Positions 42,730 through 54,800 of a stretch of DNA of 64,000 bases are shown here, in pieces. This DNA comes from Seminavis robusta (taxonomy: Eukaryota > Bacillariophyta > Bacillariophyceae > Naviculales > Naviculaceae). Each line of letters opens with the position of its first letter. Within the stretch, counting starts at the first letter, position 1. Position numbers and translations under genes: made by a program. Under the pieces are notes generated by a model. That model was not told the origin of the DNA. It made no database searches and was given only the letters and a program-made list of their open reading frames with translations. The stretch spans positions 23,140 to 87,139 of the forward strand of contig CAICTM010000240.1 of assembly GCA_903772945.1 (NCBI GenBank), in the 5' to 3' direction.

Positions 42730-44671
42730 ATGAGTGGACTAGACGAACCCCACATGATCGCCATGAATGGCAGTGTGATGGAGGAAGACGATGTCTCTAC
42801 TAGTACCAGCCATCCACCGTCGTCATCACCTCCAAGATGGTCTCTCTCTTTGAAACAACGAAAAGTGGGCCTCCTGGTGTTTTCTGTGTTGTACATTCCC
42901 TTGTTTGCGGGAGCTTTCTTTGGCTTTGGTCCCATGCAACTCATGCTCGAAGAAAGCGGCGCCTTTCACTCGCTCTGCCCTGCTGGTAATGACACTGGTA
43001 CGTCCAGCAACAATAGCACGTATGAGGATCAAGCACCAGCAGAGCAAGAAGTGTGTCCGGAACAAACGGCTCGTCTTTTGACCATGTAAGTCAGTCAGTC
43101 AATCAATCAGGACCGATCCATACTTCAGCAAGTACCGTACGAATACATCTCATCTCAAGCGCCATTTCGTGTTCATCATGTTCAGCCCCTTTGTGGGACA
43201 AACCATGATTCTCGTGAGTCCCTTGTTGGGAATTGTGGTGGATCGCTGGGGTCCCGTGGCTCTCATGTCCTTTTTGGGACTGTGTGGATGCGCGGGTGTG
43301 GCCTTTCTAGTGGCGGCTGTCGCTATTCCCCACGATTATCTACTCTTTGTGGCATTTGTGGGCATTGGACTCATGTCCACCGCTACCTCTATCATGACGG
43401 TCAAGACGGGAATGGTATTTGCGGATCCACCTAAAATGGAAGAAGAAGAAATGAGGGGCGAATCCGAAGAAGAAGACAAGATGACCACCACGACAGAAGA
43501 CAACACGCAAACCCAACAACAACAACAAGACAGTCACATGGGCCAACGACGAGTCATTTCCGGGCTCAATGCACTCTTTGATGCGGGCAGTGTCACTTAC
43601 TTGGGGCTCTGGGGAATCTATCAGGCAGGACCTTCCATATCGGTTGTCTTTGGGTTGTACCTGATACTGGCCTTTTTTTGTTTTGGAGGTGTCGTTCTCT
43701 TTTGGGTGGCATTGGGGGAGGAGGCGTTTCCAACTACATGCACTACTGCTGCTACTACCGGTGACCTACTAGCCCAAGATGATGATGATGATGACATTCA
43801 AAAAGACAATCCAATCAAGAGAAGCACGTTGGATACGGTCGCGGCCAGTACCATGATCATTGCGGCTCAAGACGAATCGGAAATCATCAACCCAGCAATA
43901 ACCTCGGGTCCAACAGAAACGGTGGACGAGGTCGATGTCACCACTACCGATCCTGACAATCCAGAACCACCCAACGATGATACTACATGTATTAAACAAC
44001 AGTTCGACACGACAACAATTGACGCCATGTATGTTCCGATCCGTCAACGGACGCACAAGGAACAACTACTGTCGTGGCCGTTTGGCATGCTGGTGCTCTT
44101 TTTTGCCATTAACCTGGCACGCAATCAATTCGTCCTCACCACGGCACGAGACTATCTCGCGTACCTCGGTGGTGATGGCAACGACGAACAGAGTCAACAA
44201 TACTTGGCCACATTTACGCTCCTCATGCCGGCATCTATTGTGGGCGTTCCCTTTACCGATCAAATGGTGGCACGATTTGGATTTCATGCCGGATTCCAAA
44301 CCGTTTGTTTCCTGGGGGCCATGCACGGATTGATTCAACTATTCTGCCAAGAATTGAATGGCGTGCAAATCTTTGGATTTCTCGTCTTTTCTTTCTACCG
44401 ATGCTTTTTGTTTTCCATTGTCTTTAGCTACATCCCGACATTGCTATCGGGTCGTGTGGTGGGCAAGGGAGTCGGTGTGCTGCATTTGGCCGGTGGTGCC
44501 GCTTCCTTTTGGAACATTCCACTCTCCAACGTTACCGTCAAGCAGTTGGACGGGAACTTTTTCATCCCCAATCTACTCTATACGCTACTCATCATCCCCT
44601 GTTCTGTGGCTGCCTACGTGATTGGCAGGTCGATTCGGCAAGAGACGCGGGCACTATCATCATCATCGTAG
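42730..44671 (+). CDS. Major facilitator superfamily transporter (SLC43/FMP42-like)
   Basis: Two exons, 42730-43085 and 43186-44671, are joined in phase across a 100-bp GTAAGT...CAG intron and give about 613 aa. A cytosolic N-terminus leads to TM1 (VLYIPLFAGAFFGFGPMQLMLEESGAF) and a luminal loop with Cys and N-glycosylation sequons. The second exon starts with TM2 and the MFS motif around LLGIVVDRWGPVAL. A long acidic loop rich in Thr, Asp and Gln occurs between the helices of the first half and again before TM7. About twelve hydrophobic segments are visible in total. The TM1 pattern with a Gly-Phe-Gly and a LEESGAF motif recalls the SLC43/FMP42 group, some of which carry amino acids. The substrate is unknown. 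Confidence 0.82.
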
Positions 44672-45111
44672 CTAGGCAGGCAACCATGGAGGAGTATGTT
44701 GGTCTGGTGGGGGGTTGGTGAATGCTATTATTATAATACAAGGGACGGCTTGAATGACTTTTCCTTGATCCTTGCATCAACTACCGTCAGGATTGTGGCC
44801 AAGCAAAACGTATAAAGCTTGATGGGTGTTCAGGGTCACGTGACTCGACCTCCAAGCCGTGGCTATACTTTGATGTTGCTCGACTCGTTTGCACCAAGTT
44901 GGGCTTGCTGAAAACCGTGGTACGGTACGCAACAGGACGGAGACGCGAATCATCCAGATGGAGTACGGCACCCAAGCACCAACGCCCAATCCCAGGAAGT
45001 GGCATTTGTTCGTCTGTGGCCACCCAACTCGACTCAACAAGACAGCACCTATATCATTTTGTCCATTGCACGGACCTGCTCCGCCTTTCCCGGTGATCAG
45101 CGGACTCTGTA
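44672..45111. other. Intergenic between convergent transporter and lipase genes
   Basis: No gene is seen. Frames at 44777-45121 are antisense to one another and lack domains. Confidence 0.45.
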
Positions 45112-46415
45112 CTACGCGCAAGCAAACTCAACACAAGACTCCGAGGAGCATTCATCGTCGTAACGACAGTAGTGTCCAACGGACCATTTGGCAACGGCAA
45201 GGGGAAAGCAATCAGACTCAAGGAGGGCTTCAATTCGTTCTCGGTACAAGACGAAATCGTGCATATCCAACGTTCTCGGTCGTCTCGACACATTGTCATC
45301 CATGGAAGGCATGTTGAGAGGCAGATTGTCGCCATCTGCATCCAACAAGAAAAAGTGTCCCACGTGCCGTTCATTCCAAACATTGATTTGGTTGGGGATC
45401 GCATCATAACTGGTATAGAGGTATGAAGAGAGGAAACAGAAAGGTGAGGAAGCGAAGCGAAGCGAAGAGAAGGTGCTGGTTGGAAGGGATCACAACAAGC
45501 AACATACCCGGTTGCCGTATCCGCGGTGACGAAACGATAGTGATTGGCAGGATTGATGGATTCGGTACAAGGTGCATTGTCGCGGTCGACAATGACCCGA
45601 GCAGCTCCAAACGTGATGACTTCGGGATTGTAGTGTGCGAGATCCGCGGCGGCAACGACGGCCGCAGAGCCACCTTGAGAGAACCCGCTCAAGACCAGTG
45701 GGCATGGTGTGTCGCCACAAGACGCCACACAGGCGTCAATGCTTTTCCTGGACGAGAGAGAGAGAGATCAAGTAAACGTCGATAGTGAGCAAACCTCGTT
45801 TGACACAAAATAAAACTTCCTTCATCATTCCGCCACTAGTAGCTAGCTTTTCACTCGAAACCGACAACGCACGCACCTTTGTTCGTCCTTGTAAGAAGAC
45901 GCATTGTATGCATTAACGTATCCTTTTCGAGCATAGCAGTCACTAGTACCAATTCGAACCTTGAACGGATTCACATTTTGCCATTGATCCATCAAGAATG
46001 CCACGACGCCATTGCCAGGGTCGGTGGATTGAAACGTTACAAAGCAGGTTTGCGTATCCTTGGTCTTGGCCACTAGCGATTGATCGTTGTAGTCATGAAA
46101 TCCATCGAATCGTTCAAAGACTTTTCGTTGTTCGTCAATCATGTCTTCAATGCGACCGTACTCCTCGCGGTTGACAATGTCGGACAAGTGCGTCGCCACA
46201 TGGACTTTGTGAATCATGAATTCCTTGGACAACAACAGTTCTGCATCTTGTTCGGAAGCAGCACGGCACGATGAACTTGTGTCGACGGCATTGGCGGCGG
46301 TCTTGGTGGATGCCTCGGTGGTGGCGCGGTGTCCCACGAGGCGAGCTCGCACAAAAAGCTGTGGCGCCAACGCGAGAAATAAAAGACACCACCTCAAGTT
46401 GAAGAAGGAGATCAT
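45112..46415 (-). CDS. Secreted class-3 lipase-like alpha/beta hydrolase
   Basis: Three exons are read on the minus strand: 46415-45877, 45747-45508 and 45409-45112. GT-AG introns of 129 and 98 bp are in phase. The product is 358 aa with a signal peptide (about residues 1-24). The nucleophile elbow is GFSQGG with S203, followed by a segment ending ITFGAARV. The last exon has NERHVGHFFLLDADGDN, which can supply the catalytic histidine. This is the layout of fungal-type class-3 lipases (triacylglycerol or ester hydrolases). The final 20 residues form a small cysteine module (GHYCRYDDECSSESC), likely a disulfide-bonded tail seen on several diatom secreted proteins. Probably extracellular or vacuolar. 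Confidence 0.85.
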
Positions 46416-47987
46416 TGTTCACGAGTCCTTTTTGGATTGTTCTGGCCACACAGGAAATGAGTTTGAGGCGAAATAAGTGACTCTTGGAGGAACTCCGCAA
46501 GCGGATTGAAAGAGGGCGAGTCGAGTGTAGACGGAGGTCAAAAAATGAGGGTCAACGCATCCACCCACGACAGCGTGGTCTCATAGCGTGGAAGAATACG
46601 GTACGGTAGCAGCAACAGCAGCGTACCAGGTACTGTACGGGTGCCGGTACAGCAGCGCACCCACATCAAACCATATCGTCTTCATGTCATCTTTGTTACC
46701 TCTCGTAGCTTCAACAAGTTTTGGTACCGACGTTGCGGGCTGCTCGAATGTAACACGTCCTTGGACTAAGTTTGATTTTATGCATTAGTCCTTTCGATAG
46801 CTCTCGGAGTCGGAGAGTTCAATGCGCAGCCAATCAACCTACCGGTACAGGAACGTGGTAGTCCACACTTTGAATTCCCGCAGATATGGATCATCGAATC
46901 ATTCGCCGCAAAGAGATGCTCAGTGTTCAACCCGCGATGAAGTGTCTCTGGAATTATGTATGTCGCCAGCAATGATCTCGAGTCATCTCTCTGCACAATT
47001 TGCAGGCACTCTTATTGTTGAAGCGACGCTAAAACGTAGCTAGCTAGAATCAAGAAGCTTCAGTCCAACTCGCAACGCTGCCTTCATTGCATCGAAACGC
47101 CAAGCAAACACCAGTAGTTCAACCTCACTGTAGAAGGACACCCTGGTGGTGCCTTGTCTTCACAGCAGAGCTATGATCATGAATGTGGTTGCACGAGGCG
47201 AGGCGAGGCAAGACAACGCTAAGTGAGTTCTGCGCGCAAGCATCGCCCCATGTCTGTTCGGAGTTGTTGCCGAGTTGCATTCCTTCGATCCATGCATCAG
47301 GCGTGCCCTCAACCAACAATTAACCTTGCCGAGAAGCGCAAGGTAACGTCTGCCATGCATGGACGATCCGTACGGTATCTGCCGCGAACGGACGATCCAT
47401 GTCATGAAGTTGAGCATCGTCAAAGAGAAAAATGCCCGAGCATCGCAGGGCCTTTGTATCATAGCCCAGGCATGCCAATATAATATATCCGACCGAAGGC
47501 ACCAATCCATGGCACTACCGTACCAGTCCACGGCAGCAACCACAACATTGCTGAGAGCCAGTATTTTCGCGCAAGTTTACATGGCAAGCAGAGATACCAC
47601 CTGGCTAGAAGTATAGTCCTGGGTCTGGCTGCTTTGATTCCGTTGGTGGATTGATTTGATTTGATTTGATTTGAATCGATTCGATTGCACTGCAAAGACT
47701 GCATGTTTCGTGCCCTTGAAGTAATTCTTCCAGAATGGCACGAGCTCTGCGTTGGGCCAGGCGCCTCACTCAACAACTCATACATGTACGAATTCCCGTA
47801 TTTCTCGCTTTGGTCGAGCCTGCAGCAGAAAACGGCATGCAATAATGTGATACCTCCTACAGTACCGCACTGTGCCGATACTTAGCTGCCGCGTCTGGTG
47901 GATTGATTTGATTCAGGAATGGCATCGATCGATTGATTGCACCGTAGTACCGTACTGTCTTGGATAGCTAGCTAGTTGGCTAGCTAG
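46416..47987. other. Intergenic with pentanucleotide microsatellite
   Basis: No gene is supported in 1.57 kb. A TGATT pentamer run (GATTTGATTTGATTTGATTT) lies near 47654-47674, and a CTAG cluster near 47966-47990 abuts the stop of the next gene. Confidence 0.5.
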
Positions 47988-49280
47988 CTAGAATTCTTCG
48001 TCATCAAAGGTTGGCTTGGTGTTGGTTGTGGCAGTTGTGGGTGTGGTGATGGTTGTTTTGGCATTCTCGTTGGCGTGTCGTAGCAACTGTGTGGGCTCCA
48101 TAATAGCTTGCTTTTGTGCTTCTTGTTCTTCTTGTCTCACCAGTATTGATTTTCGAAAGTGATCATTGTGTTGTTGATTCTCCATCAATTCCGCACACTC
48201 TTGCACATACGTTGGTTGTACGGTGACACTATCGACGACAATATCATCATTGGCCCGCAATCGAAAGACAAAATTGTGTCCGACGTACGTGCCTTCAAAT
48301 TTGGTTTGACTGTCCCACGCCCACATAAAATCTGTGGTGTAAGGATTGGTTCCCAGATGGAATTTGAATTGTTCATGACAACTCTTGGGGGTAAAACTAC
48401 ACGCTTCACCGGCGGCACGGGGTTGCCCCGTCATGTTGAAGGTGGAAGAATAATAGACATTCAAAGGACAGCCAACGAGATTGCGAAATCCAATGTCTTG
48501 GGTATTGCAGGGTCGTAGTGGGGGTCGTAAGGAGCGCTGGAATTCCGGAGCACGTTGGGTTTGATGCGTCTCCTTGATTTCGACAATGGGTTCCAAATCG
48601 GGATCGTTGGGATCGCAGTACTGTTCGAGGGCATGGCCAAAGACGTTGCGAATGGGAATGAGACCGACGCGATGTTGCATCAAAATGGGGCCCAATCTTG
48701 TTGTACTACCGGTAGTATTGTTGTTGTTTTCTGGTACAATAAGACGACGAATGTAAAAGACGTGTCCATCGTACGTATTCATGGCTTTCCACTGTCCGGG
48801 TTGTAGAATGGCGTTGGGATCTTTGTGAGGAGGACTGGTCTTGCCATCAATGGCAGAGACTTCTTCATAGTAGTACTTATTATCGCTGTCTGGAAGTTGC
48901 TTTTGATTCTTGCGATCGACCCAACTAATGACCACTGGAGTGCTGGCGGTATTGTGTACCAGCCAAATGGTGTTGAATCCATAATGATAAATGTTGTCGG
49001 CGTTATAGTCATTGTCATGCTGCAACATGTCTTGCACATCCATGGGACAATGGCGGGTCAATCGATTGGGAACATGATAAATGCCGGACGCCTGCAATTG
49101 ACGTGCTTGCCGACCTCGATCCAACGAATCTTGAAACCGATTCTGAGCCTTCTTGTCACACACAGAATCGTAATGATAGACCGCCGTAAAGTCGGGAATC
49201 GGAGGACAGTCTTCGGCTGCTACCACCACACAAGAAAGTACATGTAGAATATACCCAGCAGAAAGCAGAAATAATCTCAT
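47988..49280 (-). CDS. Secreted protein with two VHL-beta-like modules
   Basis: The ATG at 49280 gives 430 aa with a signal peptide (about residues 1-22). Two internally similar beta-rich modules are visible. The first (about 100-215) contains MNTYDGHVFYIRR (167-179). The second (about 265-360) contains EGTYVGHNFVFRLR (329-342). Both share the pattern TYxGHxFxxR, which resembles the beta domain of VHL, where SYRGHLWLFR occupies the same strand. VHL itself binds hydroxyproline, so hydroxyproline or protein binding is an idea, not a finding. Eight or more cysteines suggest disulfides. The C-terminus is a charged helix and a Thr-rich tail. Probably secreted or luminal. Confidence 0.6.
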   Translation of the reverse strand: MRLFLLSAGYILHVLSCVVVAAEDCPPIPDFTAVYHYDSVCDKKAQNRFQDSLDRGRQARQLQASGIYHVPNRLTRHCPMDVQDMLQHDNDYNADNIYHYGFNTIWLVHNTASTPVVISWVDRKNQKQLPDSDNKYYYEEVSAIDGKTSPPHKDPNAILQPGQWKAMNTYDGHVFYIRRLIVPENNNNTTGSTTRLGPILMQHRVGLIPIRNVFGHALEQYCDPNDPDLEPIVEIKETHQTQRAPEFQRSLRPPLRPCNTQDIGFRNLVGCPLNVYYSSTFNMTGQPRAAGEACSFTPKSCHEQFKFHLGTNPYTTDFMWAWDSQTKFEGTYVGHNFVFRLRANDDIVVDSVTVQPTYVQECAELMENQQHNDHFRKSILVRQEEQEAQKQAIMEPTQLLRHANENAKTTITTPTTATTNTKPTFDDEEF

Positions 49281-49653
49281 GGTTGGAGGCACAGTATAGA
49301 TAGCTTTTGGGTATCTTATTATGTTGTGAATTCAATCAATCAATCGTTCAGATCAGATTACATACAGTCACCCAGCCATGACTGTCGGATAGCTACAGTG
49401 GCTTTGGGATCTCTCCACTGTTTTGTGACCACCGCTGGTCTTTGTTTTCTTGGCTGGTTGGCTGTGGGTGTTTTCCTCATGTCAGATTGGGTTGCCGCCT
49501 TCACCCCGATTAATCGTATCGGCTGGCTTAATTGGTGTCACAATCAATGACCTCTGTGACCCGCATAACCGCGACTGAGCAACCACCCAATTTTGGTCCT
49601 CATCTGCAAGAAGGAGGGTCCAAGGTGCCACAAAAGACATTCTCGGGACGACC
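49281..49653. other. Spacer between divergent secreted-protein genes
   Basis: No gene is seen. It is a possible shared promoter for the VHL-like gene and the Cys-rich gene, which are divergent. Confidence 0.45.
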
Positions 49654-50214
49654 ATGATGATGCGATTAGGATTGTTGACTACTACTACTACCGTATTGCT
49701 CTTGGCAACGGTCCATCAGGTGTCTCCTCAGGCAGTGGATCCTGGTATTTGCGCTGCCGATGGGGAAGACCGGTTTTCGTGTCAAGTGGAATCGTCCATG
49801 ACGTTGCAATTGGGTCCCGACCAGACCGTGACCAATTCCATTGCGGCGTCCATCAATTGTTTGTTGGATGATCAAGTTGGTTTGAACTTTCAAGAATCGG
49901 AAGGCTGTACGTGTGCCGCTACTGTTACGGATGGTGCCACTGGAGCCACCCGCACATGTGGATGTGGCGTCTGTCCCCAGGGTGCCCAAGGAGCCGTGTC
50001 GATCAATTGTACCGGCGTGGAAAATGCTGGACCGTGTCCATTTCTCGGATGCGATGGATCCTGTGCGGGAGGACCCGGGGGATCGTCGAACCTCGGGGCC
50101 ACACCGGAACCGGCCGCCACTCCGGCACCCACTTCTTCCAGTAGTGAGAGGATCTTCATGAGGACAACCGCTACTACCTCCTTTTTACTCCTGGCATCCA
50201 TCCTTCTTGATTGA
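49654..50214 (+). CDS. Cysteine-rich secreted protein, probably GPI-anchored
   Basis: This 186-aa protein has a signal peptide (about residues 1-26) and a cysteine-rich middle (about 33-133, with segments GCTCAATVTDG, TCGCGVCPQG and CPFLGCDGSCAGG). A Pro/Thr/Ala-rich linker follows, then a hydrophobic C-terminus (TTSFLLLASILLD) suitable for GPI attachment. No enzyme motif is seen and I do not recognise the family. It is likely a cell-wall or surface protein of the frustule-associated type. Confidence 0.65.
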   Translation: MMMRLGLLTTTTTVLLLATVHQVSPQAVDPGICAADGEDRFSCQVESSMTLQLGPDQTVTNSIAASINCLLDDQVGLNFQESEGCTCAATVTDGATGATRTCGCGVCPQGAQGAVSINCTGVENAGPCPFLGCDGSCAGGPGGSSNLGATPEPAATPAPTSSSSERIFMRTTATTSFLLLASILLD

Positions 50215-51876
50215 TCGAGGAAGGAAAATTCGTAGCGTGGAATTTTTCAACAAAAACTGGTGAGTTTGGCTGCTTGCGCCTTCAGCCATTTTGACTTTTT
50301 TTGTTGGTTGTCCGAGGATGATTAGATGAATCTAGCTTGATAGTAGATCCGGAAAAGGAGGACCTTCGTGGCCTCATTGCTGGCGAACAAATGGATTGAA
50401 TGACTCGACACTACTCGACTTGCATACTACGGTACTGCAATGCAATGCAATGCAATGCACTGCACAAACCCAAACCAAGTGTTTCTGATTTCTTTTTGTG
50501 TTTTCTTGCCCTTGTATCTTTTTTTTTAGTTTACTTTATACACTTGGTTTTTTGTGGTGGCCTCGCGGACGGTCAGAATGATTTCAACGAATTGAATCGA
50601 ATCGAATCGAACCGAATGACCACGCCAGTAATCCTGTTCGTTCGAAAGACCAAGCCCTACGTGTAGCTATCGTAGCAAAGCCATATCCCTCAATCGTCTG
50701 ATTGAATCTTTCATTTCATCGTTTTAGGACCAGTAGAACGGCTCGTACGTACTGTAACAACCAACGTTCATTATTTATGATCTTATTTCGTTTGGCTCTC
50801 GTCTCGTCTCGTCTCGTGCGCCTCCACTGCAGCAGCCCAATGGAGCTGCAGACAAGAATCGTTTGAATACCGGTACGCTTGCTTGCTTGACGTTCCTGGG
50901 CTTGTTGTTGTTGACCACAGATACGGCACTTGCAGTCGCGGCCAAAGAGAAAAAGACCCAAGTGACGCTCAACTTTTGCTTTGCCGCCAAACAAGAAGTC
51001 AAACGTGCAGAATTCATTCCATCGGAGTGCCATGGCCAGTCACTGTTCGCTCCCACCTTCTTACGAGGAGGCTCGTACTCGAACTCCAAGACGGCTGCAC
51101 AGTAACGACAAATCCACAACCGGCCGGCCATTTTAGGTCTCGTTCTCGGGGATTTGATTTGATTCAGTTCGTCGACAGCCACGAGCCTGACTCGACTCGA
51201 CTCGACTCGACTCGAGCCCTACTCCCCGAGGACTCGTACGAAAGCACCGGAACGCATTCCATATCCCAAGAGGGCATCGAGGTACGGTAGGTATGTAGTA
51301 CAGTAGGATTTTTGAGCAGTCTGATCACTATGATTCTTCGTACCATACCACAAACTCGGCGTGCCCGTCGAATGGTGGGACACCGCCCCGCCGCAGCCAG
51401 GCACTCGCCGCAGTCGTTTTCGAGGGAAGTAGCGATTAGACTCACTCCTCGGTTCCAGAGTCAAAGATCCTCGACAGCTTTTCCTTTTTGAGCACGACAC
51501 CGTGGTGTCATTGGCTGGGATGCTTGTGGAGGCAACAGGAATGCCGGATGCATTGAAACGTATTGATAAACTTATATCTAACATGGACACAAAAACTACG
51601 CCTGCGCCATTGTGAGCACCTTTTAGAGATGACATGATTCTTCACAGGCCAAACTGAAGCCAGGGAGTGACTAAAGTGGAACCAGAAAAGGTAGCGGATG
51701 AGCTGTGCAGACTCGACTCACTCCACATAAAAAAGCTAAACATCTATCTCCCCCGTGGAGCAGTTTCACAGAGCCTGGACGAACCGACGGGAGGGAGACA
51801 CAAAAACTTGGAGGACAAGGAAGAGAGATCCAGGAGGAAAGGAAAGAGGTGTCCTGAGCAAGACAGCACTTCAGAT
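50215..51876. other. Intergenic with several pentanucleotide microsatellites
   Basis: No confident gene. Pentamer runs occur at about 50437-50460 (GCAAT), 50595-50616 (AATCG), 50798-50819 (CTCGT) and 51187-51215 (GACTC). A frame at 50863-51105 looks like a signal peptide plus short mature part but starts with TTG and has no ATG, so I leave it out as a gene. Confidence 0.55.
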
Positions 51877-54800
51877 CTAGACATCAATTTCAACAGGAGG
51901 AGGGCGTGGAATGGCTTGCTCCGGTGCTTCCTTGCAGGTTTCCTCATTCTTGACTCCATACTTCTCCCTGGCTTCAGCTATCATCTCTGCCACGGCCTCT
52001 TCACCACGAAGTTCCCAAATCTCTCTGTTCTTGGTGGCATAGTCGAGGAACTCTCCAGAGGACACACCAAACACACCACACTCCTTCAGCTTCTTCGTCA
52101 AGGGGATAATGTAAAAGTCAAAGAATCCAAACTCTCCTTTGTACCAGAAAGTCGCGGGGTCCTTGTCCATTCGGCCATTCAAGTAGGCCACATAGAGCTC
52201 CTCAAACAGATTCTGGTTCCATTTCTGATAATTGCAGGAAGACAGGCAAAATGTCTACAGTTAGTGCACTCCTTCAACCAGTAGCATGAACCACACGAGG
52301 ACAAAACTTTGCATCACATCATCCCACTCACCCTGTACACATGCCAGTGCTGCATAGTGTGGCTGTAGTGGGAGCAAGAACATGGGAACAAGGGGCATGA
52401 GTTATACAATGTAATGACAGGCCCAAGAAGAAAGTGGCCCAACCATGCCTACCTGATGTCAGATGCTTGGATGATGTGTTCAATCTATGGTTGGAAGAAC
52501 AAGCCAAAAGAGAGGGGCATTAGCGGCTGAAGGGTTGGTTGCACCAGGGAGGGATTCCTAGTTAGGTACTTACCACTATCGTTGCCTTCCTGTTGACTTC
52601 ATCAGTCTTGCTCTCATCCTCAAAGTCGATGTTGTCTCCTTTCTTGAAGGCCTTGTCCCATCTGCCATTGCGTAGAGTTTTCATGTCTTTGTCGACAATA
52701 TCAGTGCTCATCACCGACTGTAGGAGAAACAACAGCTTGGGTTAGAGAGAAGAGCTTGCTGGTGCCTCAATTTGATCATGGCTACCACTTACATTGACCA
52801 CCAGTTGCCTGAAGCGAGTGAGTTCAGCTGAGTCGCTAAAGACAAAGGATCGGAATGTCTCAAAACGAGGCTCCATCAACAATTCCCAACTCAAATCCAG
52901 CGAGTTCTGTTCGGCCACACTTCGCTCCTTATATTTCACTGCCAGGTCAGTGCCTTCCTTGACCAGTTGAGCATTGCTCACTCCCAAATGATCTGTCCAA
53001 TGGGTGAAAGCAGAAGTTGAGTTGTTAGAAGCAATCCTGTAGTCCTCAACTTCAAAGTTTGTCATTCTCTTACCTGCATCATGAATCAAGGCAGAGAAGG
53101 CACAGGCAAACTGGGTCAGTGGATCACTGGTAATGCCATATGTGTGGCTACAGGATGTTGTTGGAAGAGGCGAGGACATATGTAAGAGAAAACCCTTTTT
53201 GATAAAGGAAGATGAGACCAAGCAACTGGGGCTTACTCATGGAGTTTGGCAGCACTCTCTGCTTGTTGAGTATCACTGGGGGCCATAATTCGCCTCATGA
53301 GTTTGATCACACTCATGACAACATGGGAAGCATGGTCAAAGTCTGAAGCAATATGAAGACAAGGGCAAATCAAGCTTAGTCAGAAAGATTCATTACAGCT
53401 GCGGCCACTGGGTGGAGTGACTCCTCAAACTTACTGTGGAAAGGGTTGTCATTGTACAACCTAGCTATTTCACCAACCAAGAGGTGGAGCTCCTCGACAA
53501 CCTGGGAAGGAATCTCAACATCTTCTGGATTCTTCTGCCTTTCTGCTGCCTCTGCATCAAAATCTGGTAGCTGGATGATCTCTTTGACTTGATCGATTGG
53601 GTTGGTGTTTTCCTTCTCTGGCAGAACTACTTTGTTTTCTTGGGATATCTTCATGGCTTGCTTGACAGTGCGTCTGGCAACAACCTGCTGCATGATTTCA
53701 AGCAGCATCTCACAATTCCAGCTGATCAGGCGGTTCGTTCTGGATCACGAGAGAAATGTGAGTTAGTTGTAAAAAGGGCACATTGGATCCTTAGGGTTGC
53801 AGTAGGGAGCACAACGTACCGTGCATCCAACTCCTTGATTGGTTTCAGAAAGTTTGTATGACTGTTCCTTGCAGTTCCAAAGTGGAGGTCATCAAAGCTG
53901 CCACGGGAAGTAACACTGCCAGCTCTTTCACCAGCAACACTGACCCAATAAGTGACCATTTCACCGAGACCCTTAGCATTCACTGCATGTGTCCTCATGT
54001 CAAGCCATGATTCCTTTCCCATGGACTTTAGTAGCTCTGCTGTTTCTTTCGAAGCATGGATGCGACCAGCTTTGCCCGAGGACTCAACTCGCTGGCAGAC
54101 GTTCATGGTATCACCAAACCTGAATAGAAAGTGAGCAAAGTATCATGGTTAGCAACTGGTAGAATCCAAAGCAAAGTCAGACTCCTCCACAAAAAGATAG
54201 AAGTGGACCTACAGTTGGAACCTGCTTCGGTCTCCTCTCAGGATTCCTGCAGTGACCGGCCCAGAGTGAACTCCCACTCGAAGATCAAGGTCACCGGTAT
54301 CCGGCCCTGGAATAGAAGATGAGAATGAAAACTGGTAAGAAGGATTCTTTCAGAGACCGAATTTATTAACTCTTCTTTTGCCTACCTAGGGATACCTCCA
54401 AGGCTTTGGTCAAGCTTCGCATCTTAGCAATGATGTCACGAGCAAACCTGCACATTGCTACAGGGTGATCGGTTCTTGGTTCTAAAAGACAACAGAAGGC
54501 AAAGTAGATGGATAAGAAGCCTCATCAGGCAATCAATGACAGACAGAAACAACCAGCCTTACTTACTTGGAAGCCCGGACACAGCTACATAGCAGTCACC
54601 AACTGAGCAGAGAGGAACCTTTGTGAGCAATAGTACTATTGCATGGTCGAGCATTGAGCCCAGGATCGATTTTCCAAAACTCACCAGTCTCCACCTTGAA
54701 GACTCGACGCTTTTTGGCAACACCATCAAAAGCATGGAAGATAGTCTCCAAAAGCACTTGATTGGGGATTAGATGAAGCAGATCAGTGTAAGAATGATGG

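Noticed and set aside
45054-45728. 224-codon minus-strand frame in the lipase gene
   Set aside because: Reads through the second intron of the lipase; the spliced model keeps the family sequence, this frame does not after residue 70.
50863-51105. Possible small secreted protein
   Set aside because: Hydrophobic start resembles a signal peptide, but there is no ATG and no upstream exon with matching phase that I could find.
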